From positions 1 to 9,689 of the forward strand of contig CAYGGJ010000031.1 of the NCBI GenBank assembly GCA_964349415.1: DNA of 9,689 bases. Direction: 5' to 3'. Each line of letters starts with the position of its first letter. Positions within the stretch are counted from its first letter, which is position 1. Made by a program: the position numbers and the translations under genes. Below, in pieces: positions 1 through 6,738 of this stretch. Under the pieces are notes generated by a model, which saw only the letters and a program-made list of their open reading frames with translations, was not told the origin of the DNA and searched no databases. The stretch comes from 2-01-FULL-40-42 sp964349415. Lineage in GTDB: Bacteria; Patescibacteriota; Microgenomatia; UBA1406; GWC2-37-13.

Positions 1-207
1 ACTCACATCTTCCCGTTGGATAAAACTAAGATTGAATCGCTGTTTAAAAAAGATAAGAAATACATACTTGTGGAAAACAATTCTCAATCCCAATTGGGAA
101 AACTTTTACGGCAGGAAACAGGAATAGATATTCCAAATGCGCTTCTTAAATACGACGGAAGACCGCTTTGGAAAGAAGAGATTTATCAGTTTGTAAAAAA
201 AAGCTAG
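1..207 (+). CDS. 2-oxoacid:ferredoxin oxidoreductase, alpha subunit (C-terminal fragment)
   Basis: This is the 3' end of a gene that begins upstream of the window. Frame 1 is open from base 1 and gives 68 residues ending at TAG (205-207). The tail has the hallmarks of the KorA/PorA-type alpha subunit C-terminus: a VENN motif followed by SQLGKLLRQETG, then KYDGRPLWKEEI. In the family this subunit binds 2-oxoacid substrate and pairs with the TPP- and Fe-S-carrying beta subunit to decarboxylate a 2-oxoacid oxidatively to an acyl-CoA, reducing ferredoxin. The beta gene starts one base after this stop, so the two are surely co-transcribed and probably translationally coupled. A TTG at 16 could be read as a start, but the homologous frame continues upstream of it to the window edge, so I treat the gene as truncated by the window. 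Substrate preference cannot be judged from this fragment. Confidence 0.88.
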   Translation, partial: THIFPLDKTKIESLFKKDKKYILVENNSQSQLGKLLRQETGIDIPNALLKYDGRPLWKEEIYQFVKKS

Positions 208-208
208 T

Positions 209-1063
209 ATGGCAACCATAGAAGAATTTTCAGCTTATAACCCCACGTGGTGTCCCGGCTGCGGCGACTGGGGTATTGGTATGGCGATAAAGTCGTCATT
301 TGCACAGCTTGGGCTGGATCCATCTTCATTGGGGGTTGTATTTGGAATTGGATGTTCGGGGAACATGAATGATTTCTTGAACGCTTATGCTATCCACTCT
401 TTGCATGGTCGATCTTTACCCAATGCAATAGGCTTGAAGCTTGCCAACCAAAAGATGCCCGTGGTCGCAATAGTAGGTGACGGAGACTGTTATGGTGAAG
501 GAGGAAATCATTTTCTGCATGCATGCCGTGGAAACCATGACATAACAGTGATTATTCACGACAACGGTGTCTACGGTTTGACTACGGGGCAGGTGGCCCC
601 CACAGCAGATAAGGGTACGAAATCCAAATCAACGCCTACGGGTATTATCGAGACACCTGTGTATCCGCTGACACTTGCGCTTACGCAGGGTGCAACATTT
701 GTAGCCCAATCTTTCGCAGGAGATCTACTTCACATGGTCGATACTATAAAAAAAGGCCTGAATCATAAAGGTTTTTCTGTCGTAAATATTCTCCAGCCGT
801 GTGTGACCTTTAATAAGGTAAACACCTATCAATATTATCTGAAGCGCAGTTATAAACTACCAGAGGATCACAACCCTGCAGATTATAGAAAGGCGATTGA
901 TAGGGCGCTTGAGATGAATTATGAAAAGTATCCTTTGGGCGTCCTATATCAGGTAGAGAAGCCGGCATACCACGAGCAGGTAGCACGGGAAGATAAGGAC
1001 AAATCGCTTGTTGAGAAGCAAAGATTTAATAATTCTGATATCCTTATAAAGGAATTTGTCTAA
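209..1063 (+). CDS. 2-oxoacid:ferredoxin oxidoreductase, beta subunit
   Basis: This 284-residue protein is complete and of usual length for the family. It is the TPP-binding catalytic half of a cytoplasmic heterodimer that converts a 2-oxoacid plus CoA to acyl-CoA and CO2 and passes electrons to ferredoxin. Four cysteines sit where archaeal OFOR structures place the [4Fe-4S] ligands: C15 and C18 in WCPGCGD, C49 in GIGCSG, and C198 in LQPCVTFN. The TPP/Mg motif begins at GDGD (90-93) and runs to HDNGVYG (117-123), with D91 and N119 as likely Mg ligands, followed by LTTGQ (124-128). A conserved YPLGVLYQ segment lies near the C-terminus. The ATG follows the alpha stop after a single base and has no Shine-Dalgarno sequence, which suggests coupling to alpha translation. 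All key residues are intact, so the enzyme looks functional. Whether the substrate is pyruvate or 2-oxoglutarate is unresolved. Confidence 0.93.
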   Translation: MATIEEFSAYNPTWCPGCGDWGIGMAIKSSFAQLGLDPSSLGVVFGIGCSGNMNDFLNAYAIHSLHGRSLPNAIGLKLANQKMPVVAIVGDGDCYGEGGNHFLHACRGNHDITVIIHDNGVYGLTTGQVAPTADKGTKSKSTPTGIIETPVYPLTLALTQGATFVAQSFAGDLLHMVDTIKKGLNHKGFSVVNILQPCVTFNKVNTYQYYLKRSYKLPEDHNPADYRKAIDRALEMNYEKYPLGVLYQVEKPAYHEQVAREDKDKSLVEKQRFNNSDILIKEFV

Positions 1064-1073
1064 GCTTAAGCTT
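1062..1073. repeat. 12-bp perfect palindrome upstream of lon
   Basis: AAGCTTAAGCTT is its own reverse complement. It overlaps the last two bases of the beta-subunit stop codon and the first two bases of the lon -35 hexamer. It is AT-rich and has no following T-run, so it is not a convincing intrinsic terminator. It could be a protein-binding site or simply chance. Confidence 0.5.
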
Positions 1074-1100
1074 GACAATTAGCAATGATTAATCTATACT
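1072..1100 (+). promoter_or_regulatory. sigma70-type promoter of lon
   Basis: A perfect -35 TTGACA (1072-1077) is separated by exactly 17 bases from TATACT (1095-1100), which matches the -10 consensus at five of six positions. The usual start distance, about seven bases beyond the -10, puts +1 at 1107, the A of the lon ATG. Lon would therefore be transcribed as a leaderless mRNA, independently of the oxidoreductase genes. The hexamers and spacing are read directly; the start site is inferred. Confidence 0.8.
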
Positions 1101-1105
1101 GCTAA
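1079..1105 (+). promoter_or_regulatory. CIRCE-like operator (putative HrcA site) over the lon promoter
   Basis: The sequence reads TTAGCAATG, nine bases, then TACTGCTAA. The CIRCE consensus is TTAGCACTC-N9-GAGTGCTAA. The site has the same 27-bp length and nine-base spacer, identical outer six bases in each half, and 14 of 18 matches overall. With flanking bases, ATTAGCA (1078-1084) and TGCTAAT (1100-1106) form a 7-bp perfect inverted repeat. The site covers the -10 and ends just before the predicted +1, where a bound repressor would block polymerase. CIRCE with HrcA is the classic heat-shock control of chaperone genes, so its presence at a heat-shock protease gene makes sense. The four inner mismatches and the absence of hrcA in the window leave doubt. 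Confidence 0.68.
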
Positions 1106-1106
1106 T

Positions 1107-3557
1107 ATGGCCTTATTTAATGAAACGCCAGATAAAAAACAATATCCTCTTGTCTCTGTACGGGACAGCATTGTATTTCCCAACACGGAGAACGTTCTAG
1201 TTTTCGGAAGACCTAAAAGTGTCGCTGCAATCAATGAAGCGCTTAAGCAAGACAAACATGTCGTTCTCGTAATGCAGAAAAATCCTGCACAGGATGACCC
1301 CAATAAAGCAGATCTTCATACCGTAGGAGTTTTGGCAACCATCAAAAACATTGTCACCGGTGAAAAAGGTGAGATTAACGCGTTGGTACGCGGTATAGAG
1401 AAAGTAAAAATCACCGAATTTACAAAAGAAACTCCACATTACGAGGTTAAGATCGCACCTCTTGAAGATCATGTAGTGGATGATGAAGAAGTGCAGGCGA
1501 TGGTCAAATACATCTCTTCACAGATCAAGAGAGCAATTAATCTCGGAAAGACCATCGACTTTATATTCCTCATGAACATCCTCAACATCTCTTCTCCTTC
1601 TGACTTTTCCAATCAAGTCGCCATGGTTTTAGATCTTCGTGAAAATGAGAGACAGGGTTTGCTCGAAGAAAAAGATCTTAAAGCCCGTCTTAAGAAAGAG
1701 GTGGAGTACACAAACCGTGAAATCCGCATTCTTGAGATAGAACAGAACATATCCTCAAAGACCCAGCAAAAATTCGAGCAGGGTATGAAAGAAACCTTGC
1801 TACGAGAGAAGATGCGCACTATTGAAGAAGAGCTTGGCAATAAAGGCGAAGATAAGGAAATGGGAGCCTATAAAGACAAGATCAAGAAGGCTAAGATGCC
1901 CGAGGCTGTGGAGGAAAAGGCCTTTAAGGAGCTTAAGCGCCTGGCTCAGATGTCCCAATTTAACCCTGAATCCTCATATATCCGTACCTATCTGGACTGG
2001 TTAGTAGAGCTTCCCTGGTCAGTTTCCTCAAACAGCGACATAGATATACGACAGGCTGAAAAGATCCTCAACGAAGATCATTATGGCCTTAAAAAGATAA
2101 AAGAAAGAATTCTTGAATTTTTGGCCGTTATGGAGCTTCGGAAGCAGGCTGAGGGTAAGATTAAAAAAGTACCTGAAAAGCATACGGGTGACAAGAAAGC
2201 ACAGGTTAGGCCAAAAGAATACCAGCCAACTATATTATGTTTTGTAGGACCTCCTGGTGTAGGAAAAACCTCTTTAGGTAAGTCTATAGCACGCTCATTG
2301 GGTAGAAAGTTTGTAAAGATGTCTTTGGGAGGAATAAGAGATGAAGCGGAGATAAGAGGACACAGAAGGACTTATGTAGGTGCATTGCCCGGACGAATTA
2401 TTCAAAGTATTAAGCAGGCAGGAAGCAAAAACCCTGTGTTTATTTTGGACGAAATTGATAAGGTAGGACGCGATTACCGTGGAGATCCAACAGCAGCCTT
2501 GCTTGAGACCTTGGATCCGGAGCAGAACAATGCATTCTCAGATCATTATCTAGAGGTTCCGTTTGATCTCTCAGACGTATTTTTCATCACAACCGCAAAC
2601 ATGCTTGATACCATACCTGATGCTCTTCTTGACCGTCTTGAGGTCATTCATTTCCCTGGATACACAGAAGACGAGAAGTTTAATATCGCCAAACAATACT
2701 TGATTAAAAAACAGGTTGATGCTCACAGTCTTCCCAAAGACATAAGCATCACGGATAATGCTCTGAAGACCATCATAAGGCGCTATACCAGAGAAGCAGG
2801 AGTACGAGAACTTGAGAGACAGGTTGCGACCATCTTTAGAAAAGTAGCACGTGAGATCGTTGAGAAAAAGACTTTCGGCAAAGCAGTTGGTCTTACCGAG
2901 ATTTCAAAGTACCTTGGACCTTATAAATATCAGTCTCAAATGATTGAGGAAAAGGATACTGTAGGAATCTCAACAGGACTTGCGTGGACTCAGGCCGGCG
3001 GAGACATTCTATTTATCGAGGTAGTAATTATGCCGGGTAAAGGACATATTACTCTCACAGGACATCTGGGAGACGTGATGAAAGAATCCTGTCAGGCAGC
3101 GCTTTCCTACATCAGATCAAGATGGGAGATGTTTGGACTAAACAAAGACTTCTTTAACAAAATCGACATCCACGTACACGTACCGGAAGGTGCAGTGCCA
3201 AAAGATGGACCCTCAGCAGGTAATGCTATTGCTACAGCTATGGTATCGGCACTAACCAAGATTCCAGTAAGAAGAGACGTGGCCATGACCGGAGAAATCA
3301 CACTTAGAGGCAGAGCTCTGGAGGTTGGAGGAATAAAAGAAAAGGTTATTGCAGCACACCGCGCACACATCAAGACCATCATTCTTCCTAAGGACAACAA
3401 AAAAGATCTCGAAGACATACCAAAATACGTGCTTGACGACCTTAACTTTATATTCGTACACAGCATTGATGAAGTTTTGAGAAATACATTAGTCTTCCCA
3501 CAGAAAACCCAGCCATTCCCGCTCTTATCCCTCAAAAAACAAAAAGAAGTCAACTAG
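1107..3557 (+). CDS. lon: ATP-dependent Lon protease
   Basis: This 816-residue cytoplasmic AAA+ serine protease degrades misfolded and regulatory proteins; E. coli Lon has 784 residues. The N-terminal LON substrate domain starts at YPLVSVRDSIVFP (13-25) and is followed by a charged helical region around 205-260. The ATPase domain has Walker A GPPGVGKT (381-388), Walker B FILDEIDK (445-452, D448/E449), sensor-1 N498, a candidate arginine finger R510, and sensor-2 R567 in REAGVRELERQ. The protease domain has catalytic S703 in PKDGPSAG and K746 in GGIKEK. Their 43-residue spacing equals that of E. coli S679/K722, so both activities should be intact. The linker between LAV (339-341) and ILC (376-378) is 34 residues, against about 10 in E. 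coli: a charged insert just before the P-loop. The ATG at 1107 fits the family N-terminus. Transcription appears leaderless under a CIRCE-like operator, and the gene converges with femAB-like downstream. Confidence 0.98.
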   Translation: MALFNETPDKKQYPLVSVRDSIVFPNTENVLVFGRPKSVAAINEALKQDKHVVLVMQKNPAQDDPNKADLHTVGVLATIKNIVTGEKGEINALVRGIEKVKITEFTKETPHYEVKIAPLEDHVVDDEEVQAMVKYISSQIKRAINLGKTIDFIFLMNILNISSPSDFSNQVAMVLDLRENERQGLLEEKDLKARLKKEVEYTNREIRILEIEQNISSKTQQKFEQGMKETLLREKMRTIEEELGNKGEDKEMGAYKDKIKKAKMPEAVEEKAFKELKRLAQMSQFNPESSYIRTYLDWLVELPWSVSSNSDIDIRQAEKILNEDHYGLKKIKERILEFLAVMELRKQAEGKIKKVPEKHTGDKKAQVRPKEYQPTILCFVGPPGVGKTSLGKSIARSLGRKFVKMSLGGIRDEAEIRGHRRTYVGALPGRIIQSIKQAGSKNPVFILDEIDKVGRDYRGDPTAALLETLDPEQNNAFSDHYLEVPFDLSDVFFITTANMLDTIPDALLDRLEVIHFPGYTEDEKFNIAKQYLIKKQVDAHSLPKDISITDNALKTIIRRYTREAGVRELERQVATIFRKVAREIVEKKTFGKAVGLTEISKYLGPYKYQSQMIEEKDTVGISTGLAWTQAGGDILFIEVVIMPGKGHITLTGHLGDVMKESCQAALSYIRSRWEMFGLNKDFFNKIDIHVHVPEGAVPKDGPSAGNAIATAMVSALTKIPVRRDVAMTGEITLRGRALEVGGIKEKVIAAHRAHIKTIILPKDNKKDLEDIPKYVLDDLNFIFVHSIDEVLRNTLVFPQKTQPFPLLSLKKQKEVN

Positions 3558-3565
3558 GCTCTTAA
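3558..3565. other. convergent 8-bp junction without a visible terminator
   Basis: The lon stop (TAG, 3555-3557) and the stop of the minus-strand FemAB gene (3566-3568) face each other across eight bases. The short palindrome TTAATTAA (3562-3569) spans the junction, but no GC-rich stem with a T-run is seen on either strand. The two transcripts probably overlap at their 3' ends. Confidence 0.7.
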
Positions 3566-4552
3566 TTAAATTCCCAGTAGGCGGTTGCGGAGTTTTTGGG
3601 CGAAGTTGAAGGGGTGATAGATCATAGGATCAATGACAAGATCATAGGTTCCTACCATTTCAGTGAATTTTCCTCCGTAGCCTTCTTTGAATCTAGTGAA
3701 ACCTGCCCAGATATTTTTAGGATCATAATTAGGCGATAAGGATCCCCACATATCAAAGTTCTTGAATCCCTTCTTCTTCCCAAATTTTATTGCTTCCCAC
3801 ATCAAAAGATTCGGAGCCATCAGATTCTTCAATCCTTCAGAAGATCCTCCATAAGGATAGTAAAGTGTATCTTTGTGATAAAAAAGTTCGTAGGCAGCTA
3901 AAGGGGTCTTTTTATAAAAGGCGACGAGTATTGTCGCATGATTTTCCTTCAAAGCCTCAAAGATTGCCTGGTGATATTCCTTTGAGTGGCCGAAGTATTT
4001 CTGCCGTTTGGTGGTCTCGAAATAAAGCTTGATGAAAATCTCAAAGCCTTCAAAGCTCGTCATTTCTCTAACAGTTATTCCTCTTTTTTCTGCAAGCCTG
4101 ATATTGTATCTGGTCTTTGATTTCATCTTTGCAAGAAGTTGATCTTCGGAATGTATGAGATCAAGCGTCATCGTCCAGCTAGGGAATAAAGTGTATGGAG
4201 ATTTTACTAAGCTAAGACTCTCGGGTTTAAGTTTTACATCTGCTTTAACATTGGGCTCAAACTTTACGAAAGCAATTTTTTCTTTTTTTCCAAAGTCGCG
4301 AAGAAATTCAACAAGCTCCTTTGAAGGTGTATTTGAGCGGGGAATGTAGGCGATATATTTTCCGGTGTAGGGTATAGGATGGCGCGTCAGTTGATAGACG
4401 TTGCTTAGTTTTTTCCCTTCGTATTCACCAATGCGGAATACATCTATTCCCATCTTTTTACGCGCTTCTCCCCACGCCCATAACTGCATCGGATGCCCAG
4501 CAACATTGTCGTACTCTTCTTGATTAAATGTTTCTTCTAAGACTTGAATCAT
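3566..4552 (-). CDS. FemAB/FemX-family aminoacyltransferase
   Basis: This 328-residue protein has the double GNAT fold expected of the FemABX family. These cytoplasmic enzymes transfer amino acids from aminoacyl-tRNA to the peptide of a lipid-linked peptidoglycan precursor and so build interpeptide bridges. Recognisable blocks are HPMQLWAWGEARKKMG (20-35), the basic KMKSKTRYNIRLAEKRGITV segment (142-161), YYPYGGSSEGLKNLMAPNLL (231-250), FDMWG (266-270) and GFTRFKEGYGG (284-294). The length is close to Weissella FemX, and there is no long coiled-coil arm as in staphylococcal FemA. It is the last gene of the minus-strand operon, and its ATG overlaps the preceding stop by four bases (ATGA, 4549-4552). 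In this setting it may modify peptidoglycan or an envelope glycan. The amino acid and acceptor cannot be told from sequence. The family call is firm; the exact reaction is not. Confidence 0.87.
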   Translation of the reverse strand: MIQVLEETFNQEEYDNVAGHPMQLWAWGEARKKMGIDVFRIGEYEGKKLSNVYQLTRHPIPYTGKYIAYIPRSNTPSKELVEFLRDFGKKEKIAFVKFEPNVKADVKLKPESLSLVKSPYTLFPSWTMTLDLIHSEDQLLAKMKSKTRYNIRLAEKRGITVREMTSFEGFEIFIKLYFETTKRQKYFGHSKEYHQAIFEALKENHATILVAFYKKTPLAAYELFYHKDTLYYPYGGSSEGLKNLMAPNLLMWEAIKFGKKKGFKNFDMWGSLSPNYDPKNIWAGFTRFKEGYGGKFTEMVGTYDLVIDPMIYHPFNFAQKLRNRLLGI

Positions 4553-5643
4553 ACCGCGCTTTTTATAACTTTTAGGGTTTCTGCGGCGGATTTTTTCCAG
4601 GAAAATAGTTTTATTCTTTTCTTGCCTTTTTCGATCATAGATTTTCTTAAGGCACCATCTTTTTTTAGACGATTTAAAAGTCTGACCAAAGTACCTACCG
4701 TATAAGGATCAAAGTAGAGGCAGGCATCTCCTCCGACTTCTGGTAGAGCAGATGAACCAGCTGCAATTACTGGTAAACCGCGATCCATCGCTTCGAGCAT
4801 GGGGATACCAAACCCCTCGTAAAATGAAGGGAGAATGAAGCAGAAGGCATTCTTATATAAACCGTGGAGTTCTTGATCTGAAACAAAGCCCGTAAAGACA
4901 ACTTTGTCTTGAAGACCTAGTCTTTTAACCAGATTAAATATCTCATCATAAAGCCAACCTTTTTTCCCGACTATAGCGAGTTTGAAATCCAAATTCTCTT
5001 TTTGAAACTGTTCAAAAGCGCGTATCAAGGTCTGTATGTTTTTTCTTGGCTGCAAGGTGCCTACATAAAGCAGATACTTAACTTTCTTTAACTTAAACTT
5101 TTTACTCAAGCCAATTGATTTGTCCGCTCTTTTTTCATAACCGTTATAAATGACCTCAATCTTTTCCTCAGGAGTTTTGTAGTACTTGATGAGATCCTTC
5201 TTGGTTTCCTGTGAAACGCAGATTACTTTGCTTGCTTTTTTTACGCTGTATCCTGTCCAGCGCATAAGTTGATAGAGGTCTTTTTTTAGAAACTCCTGTG
5301 GATAGTAGAAATAAGAAAGATCGTGGACGGTTACAACCGTGGGAGCAGGTGAGATGCGCGGAGCATAATGGGCTGGTGAAAAGAATACATCTATATCGTC
5401 ACGTTTCATCAGAGCAAGCGGTAGGGTAATCTGCGAAAAGAGAAATGACGGTGAGACTACCTGATAGTTAAAAAACTTATTTATCGGAGGTAAATGGCTC
5501 TTAGGCTTACTTCTCAAAAAGACCGTAAATTGCGTGCTTGCCCCTGCCTTTTTTTGAAAATGTGTCAGAAGGTTTTGAGTGTAGACAGAGACGCCGACCA
5601 GATTTTCAACGTTTGCTTCATTACCATCGATTCCAATATGCAT
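4549..5643 (-). CDS. GT4-family (GT-B fold) glycosyltransferase
   Basis: This 364-residue cytoplasmic retaining-type glycosyltransferase most resembles mannosyltransferases of polysaccharide synthesis. The N-terminal Rossmann domain begins MHIGIDGNEANV and contains VTVHDLSYF (104-112) and VSQETKKDL (143-151). The C-terminal nucleotide-sugar domain has GTLQPRKN (195-202; R200 and K201 expected to contact the donor phosphates) and an intact E-x7-E motif, E276 in EGFG and E284 in LEAM. The start codon lies nine bases after the preceding gene's stop, without a clear Shine-Dalgarno sequence, and its TGA overlaps the next gene's ATG. It has no membrane segment, so it probably acts at the inner face of the membrane on a lipid-linked acceptor. 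It looks like a diverged paralogue of the gene just upstream. Donor sugar and acceptor cannot be assigned. Confidence 0.92.
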   Translation of the reverse strand: MHIGIDGNEANVENLVGVSVYTQNLLTHFQKKAGASTQFTVFLRSKPKSHLPPINKFFNYQVVSPSFLFSQITLPLALMKRDDIDVFFSPAHYAPRISPAPTVVTVHDLSYFYYPQEFLKKDLYQLMRWTGYSVKKASKVICVSQETKKDLIKYYKTPEEKIEVIYNGYEKRADKSIGLSKKFKLKKVKYLLYVGTLQPRKNIQTLIRAFEQFQKENLDFKLAIVGKKGWLYDEIFNLVKRLGLQDKVVFTGFVSDQELHGLYKNAFCFILPSFYEGFGIPMLEAMDRGLPVIAAGSSALPEVGGDACLYFDPYTVGTLVRLLNRLKKDGALRKSMIEKGKKRIKLFSWKKSAAETLKVIKSAV

Positions 5644-5652
5644 ACTTACAAT

Positions 5653-6738
5653 TTACGAATTTGTCAAAGCTTTTTCCATAGCTGAATAATAACTTTTCCA
5701 TGAAAAATCCTGAGCGCGCTTTAGACTCTTACGCTTGAGTTCATCTCTTGTTTTCTTATTCGAACTCAGAAGCCGTAGGCATTGAGCAATATCATCTATA
5801 TTGGTAGGATCAAAGGTGAGTCCAAATCCCTCAGCTATTTCTCCTAACGAAGAGGTTTTAGATGTGGCTACTGCTGCGCTATATTTCATTGCTTCAACCA
5901 CCGGGTAACCGAAGCCCTCCCATAGAGACGGGTAGACAAAGAAAAGACATTTCTTATAGAGTCCTGCGAGTTCTTCATCCGAAACATAACCGAGCATTCG
6001 CACATTTTTCTGAGGTCTAATTTTTGCTCCCCAACCATGTTGTCCTGCAATGAGCAGTTCGGTTTTTGGAAGATGTGCCTTTTCAAATGCCTGAAGAAGA
6101 CTTTTAAGATTTTTCCTCGGTTCAAGTTTGCCGACAGACAAGATGAAATTATTGTTGATCCCAAATTTTTTCTCAAGCTGTTCGTTAGATATCGTAGACC
6201 TGACAACTTCGACTCCGGGATAGATTGTTTGCACGGGTGCTTTAAGCTCAGGCAAGTATGTCCGTATATCCTTTTTTGTGGTTTCAGAATCTGCAAATAC
6301 CAGAGAAGATTCCTTTGAAACCCATTTCAGTCTCCTTTTTTGCGTCTTGAGAATCTTAGAATCAACAGTCTCCGGATAACGGAAGACGGTAAGATCGTGG
6401 ATCACAGTGGCTTTTTTGCAGTTTGCCGGAGGCTCTGTCCAGTCTGAGGTTATAAACCAGTCGAGTTTCCCGGTCATAGACTCTATGGGAAACGTGTGTA
6501 GTGTATTCCACATAAGCGACAAGAAAGTAGGAGGAACCTTTCGCTTTACTAGCGTAAATCCTATTTCCAGAATCTTCTTCTCGATATCTTTATTAAGTTT
6601 TTTTCTCAGTCCGGAAAAGAAAAAAACCCATTCATGCTCTTTGTTATTGGTACAAATTGCTTCAACCAAACCTTCAGTGAAGCGTCCGACACCGGTGCCT
6701 TTATAAACGATTTGTGAGATATCGATACCGATTCTCAT
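5653..6738 (-). CDS. GT4-family (GT-B fold) glycosyltransferase
   Basis: This 361-residue protein has the same architecture as the following gene. It starts MRIGIDISQIVYKGTGVGRF, where the glycine-rich turn (14-18) is typical of the acceptor-side domain. It has VIHDLTVFRYPE (112-123), ADSETTKKDI (149-158), then the donor-binding GKLEPRKN (203-210) and an intact E-x7-E motif (E274 in WEGFGYP, E282 in VEAM). It probably transfers a sugar to a growing lipid-linked envelope glycan in the cytoplasm. The ATG overlaps the preceding gene's TGA by four bases (6735-6738), and the next gene starts nine bases downstream. No Shine-Dalgarno sequence precedes it, so coupled translation is likely. It is catalytically complete by motif. 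The specific sugar is unknown. Confidence 0.92.
   Translation of the reverse strand: MRIGIDISQIVYKGTGVGRFTEGLVEAICTNNKEHEWVFFFSGLRKKLNKDIEKKILEIGFTLVKRKVPPTFLSLMWNTLHTFPIESMTGKLDWFITSDWTEPPANCKKATVIHDLTVFRYPETVDSKILKTQKRRLKWVSKESSLVFADSETTKKDIRTYLPELKAPVQTIYPGVEVVRSTISNEQLEKKFGINNNFILSVGKLEPRKNLKSLLQAFEKAHLPKTELLIAGQHGWGAKIRPQKNVRMLGYVSDEELAGLYKKCLFFVYPSLWEGFGYPVVEAMKYSAAVATSKTSSLGEIAEGFGLTFDPTNIDDIAQCLRLLSSNKKTRDELKRKSLKRAQDFSWKSYYSAMEKALTNS

Noticed and set aside
16..18. TTG that could start a 63-residue small protein
   Set aside because: The alpha-subunit homology continues in frame upstream of it to base 1, so it is an internal codon of a truncated gene.
1064..1106. Possible terminator between the oxidoreductase genes and lon
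   Set aside because: The only dyads are the AT-rich palindrome and the CIRCE-like repeat; neither has a GC stem and T-run, so read-through into lon remains possible.
3107..3553. 148-codon open frame on the minus strand inside lon
   Set aside because: It lies fully antisense to the conserved Lon protease domain, and its translation shows no recognisable domain; it is a shadow frame.
5662..5667. TTGACA on the minus strand just before the 364-residue glycosyltransferase
   Set aside because: It encodes the Leu-Thr of the preceding protein's C-terminus, and the best -10 at 17 bases (TATGCA) is poor and overlaps the start codon; probably chance within an operon.
5886..6296. 136-codon open frame on the minus strand within the second GT4 gene
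   Set aside because: It overlaps in another frame a gene with intact glycosyltransferase motifs, and its translation resembles nothing recognisable.
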